Positions 1-14,200 of a DNA stretch of 64,000 nucleotides are shown in pieces. The DNA is from Synchiropus splendidus. Its lineage: Eukaryota > Chordata > Actinopteri > Syngnathiformes > Callionymidae. A model generated the notes under the pieces. It did not search any database. It was not told the DNA's origin and was given only the letters and a program-made list of their open reading frames with translations. The stretch is from NCBI RefSeq assembly GCF_027744825.2, contig NC_071345.1, positions 7,224,001 through 7,288,000 of the forward strand. Direction: 5' to 3'. Position 1 is the first letter of the stretch. Every line of letters begins with the position of its first letter. The position numbers and the translations under genes are program-made.

Positions 1-279
1 CCTCCAAGACCCAAACCAAAAGCTTTGCAACTCCAGCCTAAATCTAACCTATGATCGCCTCACAATAATGTCTCATAATGAAGGTCAAGGACAGGCTTTT
101 CATTATCTCACCTCAAGAAAACTGATGGCGGGCTCGAGACAGGCATTGCTAAGATCCCATTTCTAAAAATTGCATTTATGACAGAGTTTTCTAACATGGT
201 AGGGTAAAAGAGTTATCATAAACAGAGTCTTATGTTCAGACAAAGAAGCCACACACGCTCGTACAGTCCAACTGTCAAT

Positions 280-420
280 CATCAGCAGCTGCAAACAGAC
301 GGTGGCGGCAGAAGGCCGGTCACAAGTGCATCTGCTCTTTCTCTCTGCGGCTCGCCATCCATCTCTTCTTACACAATCTCTCTACTGTGTGAGAACATGA
401 GGACAGTGGCAAACTCACGG
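280..420 (+). repeat. Direct duplication, copy 1 (about 140 bp)
   Basis: This segment recurs at 2054-2194 in the same orientation with scattered substitutions. Both copies contain CACAAGTGCATCTGCTCTTT and end in GGCAAACTCACGGA. No coding content or target-site signature is evident. Confidence 0.85.
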
Positions 421-478
421 AGCTAAGTGCTCACATGGAGGTGACATCCAGACAGCTGAGGAGCACTGTCTATAGGGT

Positions 479-480
<2 letters not shown>

Positions 481-550
<70 letters not shown>
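481..550. repeat. (AC)35 microsatellite
   Basis: Uninterrupted run of AC dinucleotides over 70 bases. This is the commonest microsatellite class in fish genomes and is likely length-polymorphic. Confidence 0.98.
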
Positions 551-552
<2 letters not shown>

Positions 553-2053
553 CACAGCAGGGTGAAATGAACAGACGTTTTTTGTTATGTTAAGACAGAA
601 GGAATCACAGACGGGGCAAATCTAGCATCAGCACAACACCTAAGCCATTTCTACTACCAGGCGTTCATCATGACACCAAAAATGTCAGCAAAATAAAAGA
701 TTGCTGGAGTCATCAGAACACGAAGGGAGGAATTGTGCATCTCCCCACATCATGTGCAATCATCATACACTATTACACAACAGTTAGCAATGATAAAAGA
801 GATATAGATGTTTTTGGTCACAGGCTCTGGACATGATCTACGACTTTGATGAGTCAGTGATTGGATTGGTGCGCAAGTTGCCATGTTTTGTTCATCATTC
901 CCAGAACCCGAGTGTGGAGACAGATAAGCCAGGATGAGGTGGGTGGAGGACAAAGCCAAGAAGAGACGTGTGACATCTGACTTTCTCAGGCTCTTATCAT
1001 GTTGGTACAGTTGGTCAGGAGAGGGGGGAGCCAGGGAGAGAATGAGGGGAGGATGTGGGGAAAGAGTGGGCAAACATGGACAGTTGTACTGATAGTGAGA
1101 GCATTCCACGTCAACAACACACACGCGGGACAGTCAGCTACAAAGTCTGTTGCAACAAAAACCGCATCAGCGTTCACATTTTCCATGCCTTCCCACCCCC
1201 CTCTCCCTCCATCCTTATCCTGGGAACCAAATCACACAAGAATACAACACACACATGCTCCATCACTATAAAGCCACCGAGTGTTTTCTCACAACTCAAC
1301 CCTGAGGCACAAACACACACTTCAGTAGCCCTCCGATTTACAAGCCCATGAAAGCAGCAACACATTGCTCTTCCTACTGTTTACATCCGGCAGCGTCTAA
1401 CAACAGCCAGAGAGGATGAATTCACGTGTTTATACTTGACATCAATTAGAAAGTGTCTTGATCTGCTGTGGAAAAAAGGATCACAGACGTATATCCTTCC
1501 TCGCAAAATACCCTAAAATGAGTTTCTGGTGTGCGTTAGTCCCAGATGTGGGCCAGACAAGAACTCAGGATTTCAAAACATGGAGCCTAAACGGCATTAA
1601 AGAGGTTGTTTGCTTTGAAAAGTGATGCCAGGAGGCAATCATCTCCCTTTGGTGTTGACTTCTGATCACTCCTCTGTTTCTACGTATACTAAACATGCAA
1701 CCTGTTTGTTTCAGAGTAGCGCAGCAGGGACGCAACAATTTCACAAGTGGAACCGGGGTTTTCCCAAATAACAGTTTACACAGTGTGGATGGTTGAGGAT
1801 GTGTGTCATCCATCTATTTGACACAATGATTGGCTCATCATTTTTTAGGTTTGGGAAGATTTTCAGTTTGGTGACCTGAGTAATCACGGTTAAGGGTAGG
1901 GTTAGCGCCTCAAACCGGTGCAGAACGTCTAAGAATAGGATGCTGACTAGGAAAAGGGATGAGATTGTTTCCCCACCAACCCTTGTGTTACTACTTCTAC
2001 AACCTCTAACTATAAATGCTACAAGGATGATCCTGTTGTAGCAACAGGTTTTA

Positions 2054-2194
2054 TCATTAGCAGCTGCTAACAGACGGTGGCAGCAGAAGGCTGGTCACAA
2101 GTGCATCTGCTCTTTCTCTCTCCAGTTCACCATCCATGTGTTCTTACACAATCTCTCTACTGTGTGAGAACATGAGGACAGTGGCAAACTCACG
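2054..2194 (+). repeat. Direct duplication, copy 2 (about 140 bp)
   Basis: Second copy of the unit at 280-420. It is flanked on both sides by a shorter related motif, roughly 1989-2030 and 2195-2236, sharing ACAACCTCT and ATAAATGCTAC. This suggests repeated local duplication here rather than one event. Confidence 0.85.
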
Positions 2195-5180
2195 GACTAC
2201 TACCACAACCTCTGACCATAAATGCTACACGTATCACCCGGTTCCAGAAAACACATCCTAAATAGACACCTCTGAAGAGTCTATCCTTCCTTTGCTCACT
2301 GAGAGGAAGCATCTCTGCTCTGAAGACTGACTGAGATGCTGCAAATCAAATCATCAGCCACCCACCATCGGAAAATGACTCATTACTTTGCATCCATCGA
2401 ATTACAGAGACCGGGCGTTAACGGCCAGAACGAATGAAAATGAATCGGAAAGTAACGTGATATCACCACAGCACATTATCACAGCAGCACTTTTATACGA
2501 GGGGCTGTCGAGTTAGTCATTGCAACCTACTACAATGAACTCATGGAATATTCTGACAAATCACATGAACACAAAAGTTTTTGCTCGTGAATTAATATTC
2601 AACCTTATTTCTTTGTAGTATCTGGCCAGAACAGCACTACCTGACAGCTCAGATGGAAGGTGGCTTGTGGGAAAACTGGGCAGGTTGTAGCATGATTCAG
2701 ATTTGTTATTGTCTGCTGCTGCCAGAGAGCACGTCACAAATGAGGATCTAACCATGTCTAGTAGAGGAAAAACATCCTCAACAAAGAAATCATTTTCTGT
2801 GAAGGTTGAGTGAGGAAGCTGAAGTCAAAATCTCAAAATCCAAGAAGAATATTCCACAGCGGTCATGGAATTATGGATGAACTTTCTACCTCTGCTAATA
2901 TCTCAGAGGAGGCGCATTTTGGATTAGCTGTACACCAGGGTTATGAAGGAAAAGTGATGGACATGAAGGCCAGGCAATAAAATTCCTTGAAAATCTGTGT
3001 TTAATTCAAGTACAGAAATCTTCATGACAGCTGTGCTGATCTTAATTTCGAACTTTATCTCCGACTGAGCTGAGGATGAGAAGTCAAATGTTTCTTCACT
3101 AACTTACTGTGCTACGACTAGAATCATTTATCTGCCGCAAAACCAAAATTTCCAGCCTACTTTATTCTCATCCTACAAATCAATTTAAACGTGAATTAAT
3201 TGGCTCCTTGGTGGGTGAATGAAGTAAAACACAAGAATACATTCTGCACATAACTCTGCTATCTCTTTTAAGGGCAATTTAAAAAAGCTTGGCTAGATTT
3301 TTCGCTCTGTATGTCGCGACAAGCCTTCACGACCAAAATTACAGGCGTGGGTGAGCAACATAGCAATCTTAAGGCCTTTAGACTGAAATGACCAGTGGCA
3401 ACACAAACAATAGATACTTATTTTCCATTTAAACGGAGACTATTATTATGCTGTAAACACCTATTATAGTCTAACCATGGTGACCTTTAGCTCAACTCAG
3501 TTGTTCTTCATTCTGGGGATGTTTTTTCTTGAAGCAGTAGATAAATGCTCCTCTGACCAGAAGATGCAGCACAGGACCTCCTACCGCTGACTTTTACATC
3601 TTCCACCAAAGCGTACTTCCAAGCCACTTGCTTTGCTAACATGTAATTTACACAGCATGCCATAAGCTTATAAGAACAGCCAGATGTGTGTGCGTGTGTT
3701 TGGCCCACGCCTCCTGTAACTATGCTATATTTGCCTTTCACAACTCTCCCTGCTTCTTTTTTACGGTTTTGGTGCATGCCCAAACACATCTTTTGGCACT
3801 GACACAAACATGTACGCAGAATGTCCCGGCAGGACAAACAGTTCTGCAGCACAGAGATGGTGGTGATTCAACCCAGGCCATGTAATCAAACAGACCCTCT
3901 GCTATCTGACCAGTGCATGACAAGACAGTCAGGGAAATGATATTTTGCCTGAGACTTGTTTGTCCTCCATTAAACGGACTTCGACATGTTACATTGCATT
4001 CCATAGCAAGGTTGGTCAGTAATTATTGAATCAGCAATAAGCACACGTACCATTCAGGTGGCTGACAAGAGGACTGCAGGAACTGGTCGAGCAGTCCGGA
4101 AATATAGAAGCATCCGAACCCACAAAAACAAGATGATTCAGCGGTTCGATATTCAGTTGTCAACCACACTCCAGTACTACAGGCTTAAAATAAATTAAAA
4201 AACAAACACATATTGTTGAGAACAAATATGAAATATAGAAAATACGGAAAATTGAATTTAATTGTTTCAATGAACAAATACATTAAGATCATTTAAATAA
4301 TTCATTCAATTTAAAAAAAACATCTCTACATGCTAACTGACCTCATGAGGACCTCATAAATGCAAACAGCAGCAGCACCTTCTGCTTATTTAGTTATCAT
4401 ATACAGGCATCATAATGAAACCACGTCACGGGCCGTACACCAATACATTATGGCCAACATCCTGCCAGCAGACCTTCAGTTTCACATGTCCACTGTGAAT
4501 AAGAGATTCATCAAACAAGTCAAAAAGCTGAAAATTCGTGTTTTAAATGCAAGATGCTTTTGATGACATTTTAATTGACAAAGTAATCAGACCAATTAAT
4601 GATGCAATTACTCATTGTATATAACATCAAACAGTAATTACTTCAGTTTTTAATATTTGACATTGCGGTCATAAAAATGGTAAAACTGAAAAGTGAAATC
4701 TTGTGTACACCCTAGTAAACATGATGTATTGTTGTTGCGTTTCGGAGTAGGAGTTAATAAATATATCTCTATAAATTGAACTAAACTCATGTTGGGGTTC
4801 CTTTTTTGTGTAACACGCCGGCGTTCCAGGCGATGACCCCTGTGGAATTCCCTAACTGCACGGTCCTACCGGGGGTTACTTTGCGAGAAAGACGTTGAAA
4901 CGTTCCCAACTATTCTTTTCACTGGCGAGTACAGTCGCCCAGCCTCACATTCTTTGCTAATGTTAGTCATTTCGGAGTTGGATTCGGGTGAACGCATGAG
5001 TTGGTGGGGGCTGTGCTTAAAAATATTTGGGATGCAGCCCAACATGTCTCAATTAATTCAAGACGGCTCCTGTGAATTCGGCATCTACGTTGTGTTGTGT
5101 GGTTGGCTTCGCTCTTCAGTTGGCGAATTCTTCAGAACAGACCCAAATCACGCTCGTGCAGCGACAGAGAGAAAACTTAC

Positions 5181-5420
5181 CTCGGATTTTGCGCTACATG
5201 CCGAAGTCTTCGGGTTTCTGGCGAAAACTTTTGCCTGGCTCTCACCCAGGGACTTTTAGAGAAGAAACATAATCCACAAGGAGGTTTTGAACTCAGAAAA
5301 TCCACAATATGATTCTGGAAAAAAAGACAAATCACATGAGCTGCGAAACTTTCGGGCGAAAAAGAACTTGGTGGAGTTTGGAAACTGCAGCCTCAAGAGC
5401 TCCTCTAGGTTCGTAGACAC
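5181..5420 (-). other. Candidate non-coding first exon and promoter of a leftward gene
   Basis: On the minus strand the segment ends in CCGAG followed by GTAAGTT, a full-consensus splice donor (exon end 5181). It is richer in CpG than its AT-rich surroundings. A TATA-like ATTATTTAAAACC lies just upstream near 5440-5456 (minus strand). The exon has only tiny upstream frames and no long reading frame, so it would be a 5' UTR exon with the coding exons left of the window. The 5' end given is a guess. I do not recognise the gene; human synteny would offer DNMT3A on this side of POMC, but in the opposite orientation. Confidence 0.4.
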
Positions 5421-7659
5421 GCACAAACGCGTTCAAACTGGTTTTAAATAATTATCGAGTAGTTGGTGGGTAATAAGGACGTGGTCTTCTCTCTCTCTCT
5501 CTGGGGGGATCGGTATGTTGATAGTAGCGGTCCTTCTTGTCCGGAGGAGGCGTTCAGGACTGGGAAGGAGGAGGGGGTGCTGCCTTCACTGACAGCACAG
5601 AGCGTAGGAGATGGGACAACTCCATATCAGGATCAGATTTCACCATCTCAAAACCAAAACATAAGGTTTAACGTATAACGTCGCATTTGCCCATAAACAC
5701 ACACACATTTGTTAAATCTTAAAAGTTCAACACCCAGCTTTGTTCATTTCTATTCTAACGTATAGCAATACGTCGACGACCATATGCTATCATGGGAATG
5801 AAAATCCCTCTGAACAACAACTGTTTTAAGGGTTGGTGAATACAATCTAATGAACGATAATGCAATACATTTCAGAAAATAATATATTTTCAACACACAG
5901 ATTACAAAATAACGCGCAGTAATACATAGCAATAGTGTCATTATTTTGCAAATGTTTTCCTAAACTTTCATTTGTATAATAATACAAATATAAAAGAGCT
6001 TAAGACCAGAATTTGTTTTATTTTTTAATCTTCATTTAAATTAATAAATTGCTGATTGTGAAAAAAATGTAAAATAACTAAGTAAATAAAAAATAACAAC
6101 TTACATTTAGAGTATGTTGGGCAAAGTGCTGAGAAATATTATTCATATTATTATTGTCAACATTTTAACTGTTGTGTCTTTATCATTATCACACCCTCAA
6201 ATCTATAGTGTCGGCCCGATGTACATGACCGTGAATGCATCAGTGGGTCCAGATGCCTGAGTATCCCCGCCCCCTCTCTGTGACATCAGAGGTAAGGAAT
6301 GGGAGGAATGTTGGGCTCCTGGGAGCAGACCACCACCACCTCCTCCTCCTCGTTTAATGGTTTTCCAGGGGCCACAGAGGTGACTAAACGCCGAACAAAG
6401 AAGGTCCCCCCACATATTTATGTCCCCTTTTTATTTGCCTTTTGCTAGCTCTTGAGTTACAACGTCGGGGGCGGGTGGGGCATTTATTTGCATAACCTAC
6501 ATTTTTACAACATCACAGCGACACAGGGGCATGTGTAAGCAGTTTTCGTGTTTGCTTTATACTAAAAGCTGCTATAGAACCTGCAGTTTCACTTTATTTG
6601 TGTTTAATTTCCATAATTAAATATAAAAAAGTGAATTATATTCATATTATAACTCGGTATTTTATAATTAGTCTGTTCTTTATGCAGGAGAAGATGTGTT
6701 TTAAAACTAGAAATGCTCTATTACACTAACATTTTTGAGGCAACATTGGAAACAAGTAGTTTAAATATTTTTCTCCACATATTTTTAATAAGGTTCAGCT
6801 ATTATTATTATATCGACGCATTAATGCGTTATTATTATTCATTTCTATATTAAATATATTAATTCGTTTTTATACTAAAAAAGTTTAAAATTACAGAAGG
6901 GCAAAGTTAAATAAATGCTAAGAGAACTATTTGGTGTACATTGTGATGGAAAATTATACATATATGTGTATATATATTTTTTTTTTATAATTTGGCAACG
7001 ACGTAGGAGCATAAAGACAGATAAAACATTGTGGAAGCGATCATAAGCGTTATCAGGAAGTGAAGTTATAAAACATGGCATTATGTACATTTTACATTGT
7101 ATTACCTAAACTATGCGCTAGATGGTGATGCCGGCATTAAAACGCGCTCAGCGATTTCTTTTTCAAAAACAGAAAAAACACTTGGCGAAGATTTCTTTGT
7201 ACTCCCTTTCCTCCTGGATCCTCAGATTGTTGGGTTCGGGATGATAAAATATTACTGAAATACTGGATTACCATTAAAATCGATCAATGAAAACATCAGT
7301 CTGATATCGCAATTTGTGTGAACTACAGACCAACACCAAATGAGCCGACAAAAATGTAAACACCAGCCACAGCACAATACAGATGTGTTTACACCCTGGT
7401 TCCCCAGTTCCACTAGTTTATGGTCTGTTTCCTGTTTTATTGTCTCCAGATGATGCAGGAGGCCACATCCATCAGGAGTAAGTTCATTTGTACTAACACA
7501 GTACAGAAAAAAACAGAGTTTTGGTCGCTTGCCAGGCCAGTTGGTTTATTATTCAGCTGCGTATTATTCCAGCACGATGAGTCTTGACTTTATTTATGTT
7601 CTTTATTCACACATCAAGCAAGTACTTCTTTCACTACTTTATTGCCACTACTAAGATCT

Positions 7660-8560
7660 AATGCTACGCACTTCCTCCGACTGCAGAACCATAATCATCA
7701 CTTATATCATGTCTAATTCAACATCTTAGCTTCGCTTCGCTGCTAACACAAGGACTACAACTACCAACCTGATCACTTCAACCATGTCATCTACCACAAC
7801 CCCAACAAATACTAATACATAAACTATTTCTACAACGACTAGAAATATTTCGACCACTAATTCTAATAGTTCTTCCTCCTCCTCATACTACTACAACGAT
7901 CACTACTACTACCACATGACTGTTGCTTCTTCATCTTCCTGCAAAATACAGCTTCTACCACCAGTACTCTGACAATCCACCACTTCTGCCGTGATTCTAA
8001 TTCTTGATAGTGATGCAAGTATTTCTGCAACAACTGATATTTCTACCACAAATTCCCATGACCAAAACTATTACCCAAAAACATATTACACAAAAAACAC
8101 ATATAACTCCAACTCCAACTCCTGCTATTATGCAAATCAAATCACCTTGACTGTTATTACTACTTCAACTTCTACTATGACAGCAACTATATCAGTATAC
8201 CAACAAAAGATATGAACATTTCTACTATTATTACCTCTACGCCTATTACTTCTATGACCACGATGAGTAATACTACTTCTACTATTTCCACAACCACCAC
8301 CATAATTATAAGTACTACTGCTGCTAATACCTGACCAAAAACAATTGCATGTACTATCACCTCACTTGCTAGAACTATTTTTATTTCCAAGAGTAATGCT
8401 TCTACTACAACTTATTCACCTGGAATCATTACAAATATCTATGCTGCCACAACTACTAGTACTTCTCCTACCCAAAATATTTGCCATTACGACTGCTTTG
8501 GCACTACAGTTATTTCTACTATAACACTTCCATAAGCGCTACCAAGACCCCTATTACAAA
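7660..8560 (+). repeat. G-poor degenerate ACT/ATT-type simple-sequence tract
   Basis: For about 900 bases the + strand is strikingly poor in G and built from degenerate triplet-like words such as CTACTAC, ACTTCTACTA, ACCACCA and ATTACTACTT. The pattern looks like an expanded and mutated trinucleotide repeat. Reading frames through it translate into artefactual poly-Ser/Thr or poly-Val/Ile strings. Confidence 0.7.
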
Positions 8561-11195
8561 TATTGGACTACTTGCACGATGACGACGTAGTAACAGATGT
8601 ACTCCAAACATCTGGATTTTTTGGTTGGCGTGAATTTCAAGCAACACCTTTTGCTACCTGCATTGAGTTGAGACTGTAAAAAAACAAGATCAGGAATGGA
8701 AAGGAAAAATGCCTTTCCTTTGCTGCTTGGTTTGCTCCCTCCGCCGATTACTTTTTAAAGAAAATAAAGAAAAAAGCCATTTTAATTGATATTATTAACA
8801 CGTAAATCTTGTTATAGATCCTTGATTAAGTCACTGTTCTCAAACCTCACAATGAAGGTTCTTTGCACTGTACTGTTTCTGGACTGTCAAGATCTCTTTT
8901 TAATGAGAGGTGTGTCACAGATTACACAGACGGACGCTCACCCAGGAATCAAGAGCAGAAGTTTGGGCTCCCTCAGGGATCACTTTTACCTCCTCACTCT
9001 TCACTACTCAGGAATGTGACCAAGTGACAAATCATAATTTAACAGACACATCGTTTTTCGTTCCCCATATCTGACTTTAAAATTTTTCATCGTGAACAGA
9101 CACAAGCACAGAGGGTTCAAATGAACTTGCCCAAGTAAACAAGTAAGAATCTGGGAGTCATTTTGACGCAGCTACGTATTTGAACTGAAGACACATTATT
9201 TTACCAAAGAAAAACATGTTTCATCACTTAAAGATCATAGCAGAAGGCAGTCCATTTGTCATTCTCACCGGCACTCAGAATCACTGCATGAATTCTTTTT
9301 TGCAGGACATCCTTCCTGCTGATTTACAAAAAATACAATTTATTTCAAATGTCACATCATTTTTCACCTTTGGACAATATGTCATGATCATACAGTGTAT
9401 GGCATACATTTAAACTGCATTTATCACAGCACTGACTTGAAATGACTTAAATAAGTTCTACTGAATATCCACAAAGATCTTTTGTTTTGCAGAAAAAGCG
9501 GCTTACAACTCAAATCTTAGTTATTTTAAGTTATTTTTTTCAGTAGGAAAATAATAATTCTACATAACTTTATTCCATTAAAGGTTCTGGTAAACCATTG
9601 AACGTCATGCTGCATTTAAGATTCTGTGTAAGCCGATTTATTTTCAGGGAACGTCTATGGTAAGTTTGGTGGAAACGTATCCAGTACTTGTTGAACGTGT
9701 TCTGTAGGATCTGACTGAAAGTCAGTCATAACACTTTCAGTCTACAAGTTGTGGTCGAGTGGTCCATGGTGGCTCCAGGGGGGTAACTGCAACTGGCTTT
9801 TGCATTTACGTATAGTGAAATAGATAAACAATAATCCAGACCGAATTATTACAGGGGAATGACAATAAGGAAAGAAACCATTTTTTTAACGGAAAAACTA
9901 GTTCATGAATGTTAAATATTATGTGTTGCGAAACAAATTCTATGTAACAAATTTGTAAGGAAAGTACTTCAAACAGAACACAAATCAAAACTGGTGAACA
10001 TTCAAAACAGAAGTGCAGATATTTAGAGAACAGACATAAAAACTAATGAAAAAGCAACATGGTGTCCATTAAGAAAAGAAAGAAAAAGGAAAGCAAACAA
10101 ACAAAAACCATTTCAGTGGTTGAGAGATCATAATCAGATTTGTACTATCGGACTCAGTTATTCGTTTTCAATCACGACACCCATCTGCAATGATAAAGAA
10201 AGCTCACACAGAAAGTCAGAGAATAAATACGCAATAAAACGGCTGTGATTAAAAAAAAAAAATTAATCATTTGCTGCATTCATCGGACAAAAAGACATAA
10301 AAAAATATATTCCGACCTTGATAACTCAATTCTTGTTTTATTTTTATTAATATTATTATTATTTTAATAATTCGTGCACCAATAGAATAACATGTAAAAA
10401 TGTAAATGGAGCAAAAGACATTACATTTTGTGTACATTTAAAGGAACCCATTCAAACAACATAATCTATGTCCCACAGTGATTTGACATCACAGACACAC
10501 ATGCGGCCTTGAGGTGGAACAGCAGCCTGAACAACCATATAAGGTGCGGAAGAGAGCACAAGGCCGGATGTGGAAGAAGCTTTTGATTTACAAGAATATT
10601 AACTCGATACGAAAAACAAAGCCATGTTTTTGTGGTTATGAAAGGATATAAAAACGAAAAATAAAATAAAATAGGTGTCCAAAAATGCAACAGGAGTAGT
10701 AAAGTGTGAACTCTCATTGTGAGATTTTTTATAACCTGCCTTGTGAAAGTGTGAAAGTTTGTGTGAAAGTTTGTTTCGATTCAAGTACTGAACGTGTCAT
10801 CAGACTCGATGTCTATAAACCTAACCCAAAGAACATAAGATAGAAAGGATCTGGAAATGGTTATCCATTTGGGTTACTGCCACACAGTTCAGGAAGGCAG
10901 TGGGATTCATTTTCCACTTTTTAGATGATGTTTTCAGTTGCCCATGACTCAGAACGGCTTCTGGCACCATCATATAGCCGCCGCAACACACGTCCAACAT
11001 TTGTGGCAAGAGAAATGCAGCCTGGAGTGCTGCTGGGTGTTGAAATAGACTCTCTTTCATATGAACATTTATTTTAAAAACATGTTATCCTGAACAGATG
11101 ACAATCATGATCTTAAAGGATCGCAGGTGGCTGGCTTCTATCTGAACTACCCGCACACTGTCGGAGTGTCAGACAATAATTAATTAACCTCTTTA

Positions 11196-11280
11196 TGCTT
11201 TTGGATTGTGGGAGGAAACCCCACGGAGTTCATGCTAGATTTGAGCCCAGAGCTTTCGTGCAGTGAAGCCGCAGAATTAA
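11196..11280 (-). repeat. Decayed teleost interspersed repeat (fragment)
   Basis: Read on the minus strand this contains CTCTGGGCTCAAATCTAGC followed by GTTTCCTCCCACAATCC. These are hallmarks of a very common fish interspersed repeat (a 'ctgggttcgaatccc ... cttcctcccacagtcc' consensus, from memory). The same family appears at 53090-53310. Confidence 0.6.
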
Positions 11281-14200
11281 AAAGTATTTCTCCATGATAA
11301 AAACAAGTATAAAAAACTAAACAATGAAGATTGAAGTAGGGAGGACAGTCCACAAAGCGTACAAACAAGACGCATCCTCACTAGCTATTTCAAAAGGTGC
11401 TCCCCACATCTTCACACTATAAAAGCCCTTTAGATAACACCAACCCCACGAAACCCCCTACGAGCCTATGTACAGTACACAATGTAATGAGTCTGGGCTG
11501 CCACCTACTGATGATGTTGCTGTGCAGTTTCCCCTTGTAGTCTCACTATTTAAAGAACTTCAGTTTCATATTTTAAAAACAATGTGTCTGACACAGTGAA
11601 CATTTATATATATCAAAAAAGAGTGAACAAATCCAGCCAGGAAAACATGTCGTCTGTGGATGACATCACATTACGCACGATGAAACATCTGTTCCATCGA
11701 ATCAATGCAAAGTGTAAAATATGCTCACTTGAGTCTTTAATAAGAGCAACTTAATCCCTGCTCATTCCAGGTTCACAATTATATGTCAAACATGCCGACA
11801 GCGGTGGCGAGACTTGGTTGAATCAGGTCAACGCAGTACATCACAGGAGGATTTTGAAATCTGCAAATAATGAGGCTGTACTGACTTCACAAACGTATTC
11901 AAGCACTTGGACCATACTTTTCTCTCTCACTGAATTGTGATTTCATTCTGACCAAACGTGTACTTGAATAAACCTTAATTTCCCGTGAGATTCTTCATTG
12001 TCTTATATAACAGCCGTTCATGTTAAGAGTGCGTTGTTGTCACGTACAGATCAAAATGCTTGCCCTGCATTCCTCTTCTTCGTCTGCAGTGTAATGTGGG
12101 GCGGATGTAAAGCACAGTGAATCATGTGCACAAGAACCTTAGATGTTCAGTCAAGATGGGAACAAGCACAGAAGAGAGGCTTAATGACTGCAAGAAGAGA
12201 TTTTTCCATGTCAACCAGCACATGTAACGGAATACTTTTAATAACCAGAAAAGTGCAAACAAAAAGGAGGGTCAACAACATAAATGTGATTTTCTCAGTC
12301 AGCAGGAACACGAAACTCAGAGAGTTAAAGGAAACTATTTTCAACAGGCGTCTGAGAACACAACTATTCAAACATGATGCAAACCATTTAAGTCTTAATG
12401 GTAGACAATAGTTCGGCCAGGCACTCGGCATGTGTTTTTGGATTTGAACATTCACCTCTCAGGAAATCCTGGGGAGAGACCACAGGGGCTTAGAAAAGCC
12501 TTCCTAATAGGAACCACATCTGACTGCAAGAGTCCACTCTGAGTTGCAGGTGACGCAAGGTATAGTCTGTAGGAATCAGCGTGGACTGGACTCTACATTT
12601 CCCTGTTGGCTTTATTAAGATGTCAGCTCTTGCCAGACCAAGAAGGCAGGGAGTGCGACATCCTAGTGCTCAAAAAGCAAATGCCCAGGTGTGGTTTTAT
12701 TTCTCTGGGCAATGAATCATGAAGACAAAAATAAATCCCTTATTGGTGATGGACAACTGAACCAGTCACCATCGGTAAAGAATGTGCCTAAACCCTATGG
12801 TTCGCACTTCTGCCACTGAGACAAAAACAAATTGAAGAAGGAAATGAGTTACCGCCATCAAACATTCATACTACTCCTCATTAATCTCTTGAACATAGCT
12901 AAAGAACAGGTGACCCTCTACAGTGTTATGGTCGAACACGGTTTCATATCTTCATCTGCAACTCTGACGCTGACTGTCAGAGGGACTTTGGACACCACAT
13001 TTCTGAAAGCTACTGAGGCTTTACAGAGCTTAACTCCAGCGGCTGTTACTTATCAGATAAACGAGATGAACTGTGCTTCCCATGATGTCACACATTCTCC
13101 TAATTTCATTCATGATTAATTTGAAACTTCAGTTTTAAAGAGAAATCCTCAATAATCCAAGCAGATGCAACATATTTATAATGACACAGAGCTCATCCAA
13201 GTAAAATAAAACTGTCAAGTTTTGAAGTTTATGCCAGCCCTGGAAATAACCACATAGATCCTGACCCGAGCTTAACAGTTGCCCTATCACGCATATAATC
13301 GCAGCGCATGACAAATAAGAACGTGACTGCAGATTCTAAGCAGATGACAAGACACATCATTTCTATATAACACAAACCAGACTCATTCATTGACCGCATG
13401 GTTGTATAGAGATACTATTTAACAAAACGGCATCCAGAATTAAAAGAGAAACGGCCTTGTCGGTGAGGATGATTTAGCATGTTCATGATGAAATGAACAG
13501 TGCTGGGTCACTGGCTGACCCTCATTTAGTTGATATGACAGGAAGTGCATGCCAAAAATTCTCCCCAGGGGCCAGTGTTCGTCCAGGGAAGGGCCCCACA
13601 AAGGTATCAATTCTTCAAAAAAGATTTTTTACCCGAGAAAAAAAATCATAAATCAAAGGAAACAAGAGGCGCAACAGTGAAGGTGTTGGTATATGACTGT
13701 CACTGCCAGGGACACAGCATGTTTTGGACATGTTTGGAGAAATGAGGCAGAGCGAGGAGAACAGCCTTTACTGATTCAAGATCTTGATCTAAATTTCTGG
13801 CCTAAATCATAATTACTTTACCAAGAAAAGCCAACATCTGAGAAATATCAGTGCATCTTTGTCAGGACGCAGACAGCGATGGATGTCTGTGGAGCGTTAG
13901 GGCAGATTAAATCAAATGTTGGATATTAAAGACTGGCCACAAAGCACATCAAAATGTCAAGACATTTACAGCTGGTCAAAATTTAAAAAGGTCGAAAACA
14001 TGAAGATGATATCAAAATAATGATATAACTTATGTGCGTTGTAAACCTATCTCGACTTGGTAACGCAAATCAAGCAACCCTGAAAGACAGTCTCAGTAGT
14101 CAGGAATATATTTACTCCATAAGAGTCATGAATTAGAAACTGAAATCTCTTTGTTGCTTTGTATCGATACAGTGGCCCCTTTCATCTCCAGGCTGAGGCG

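Larger units (their letters stand above)
1..5180. other. Stretch without recognised coding exons (probable intron 1 of a leftward gene)
   Basis: I looked on both strands for exons with splice signals and recognisable protein and found none. Open frames here are short and carry low-complexity or Cys/His-rich chance translations. The stretch holds an (AC)n microsatellite at 481-550 and a direct duplication (280-420 and 2054-2194). Because a minus-strand exon with a perfect donor ends at 5181, the most economical reading is that this is the 5' part of a long first intron of a gene continuing left of the window. Confidence 0.45.

Noticed and set aside
8187..8390. Hydrophobic Val/Ile-rich 67-aa frame that looks like membrane helices
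   Set aside because: It is the translation of the degenerate simple-sequence tract, not a gene.
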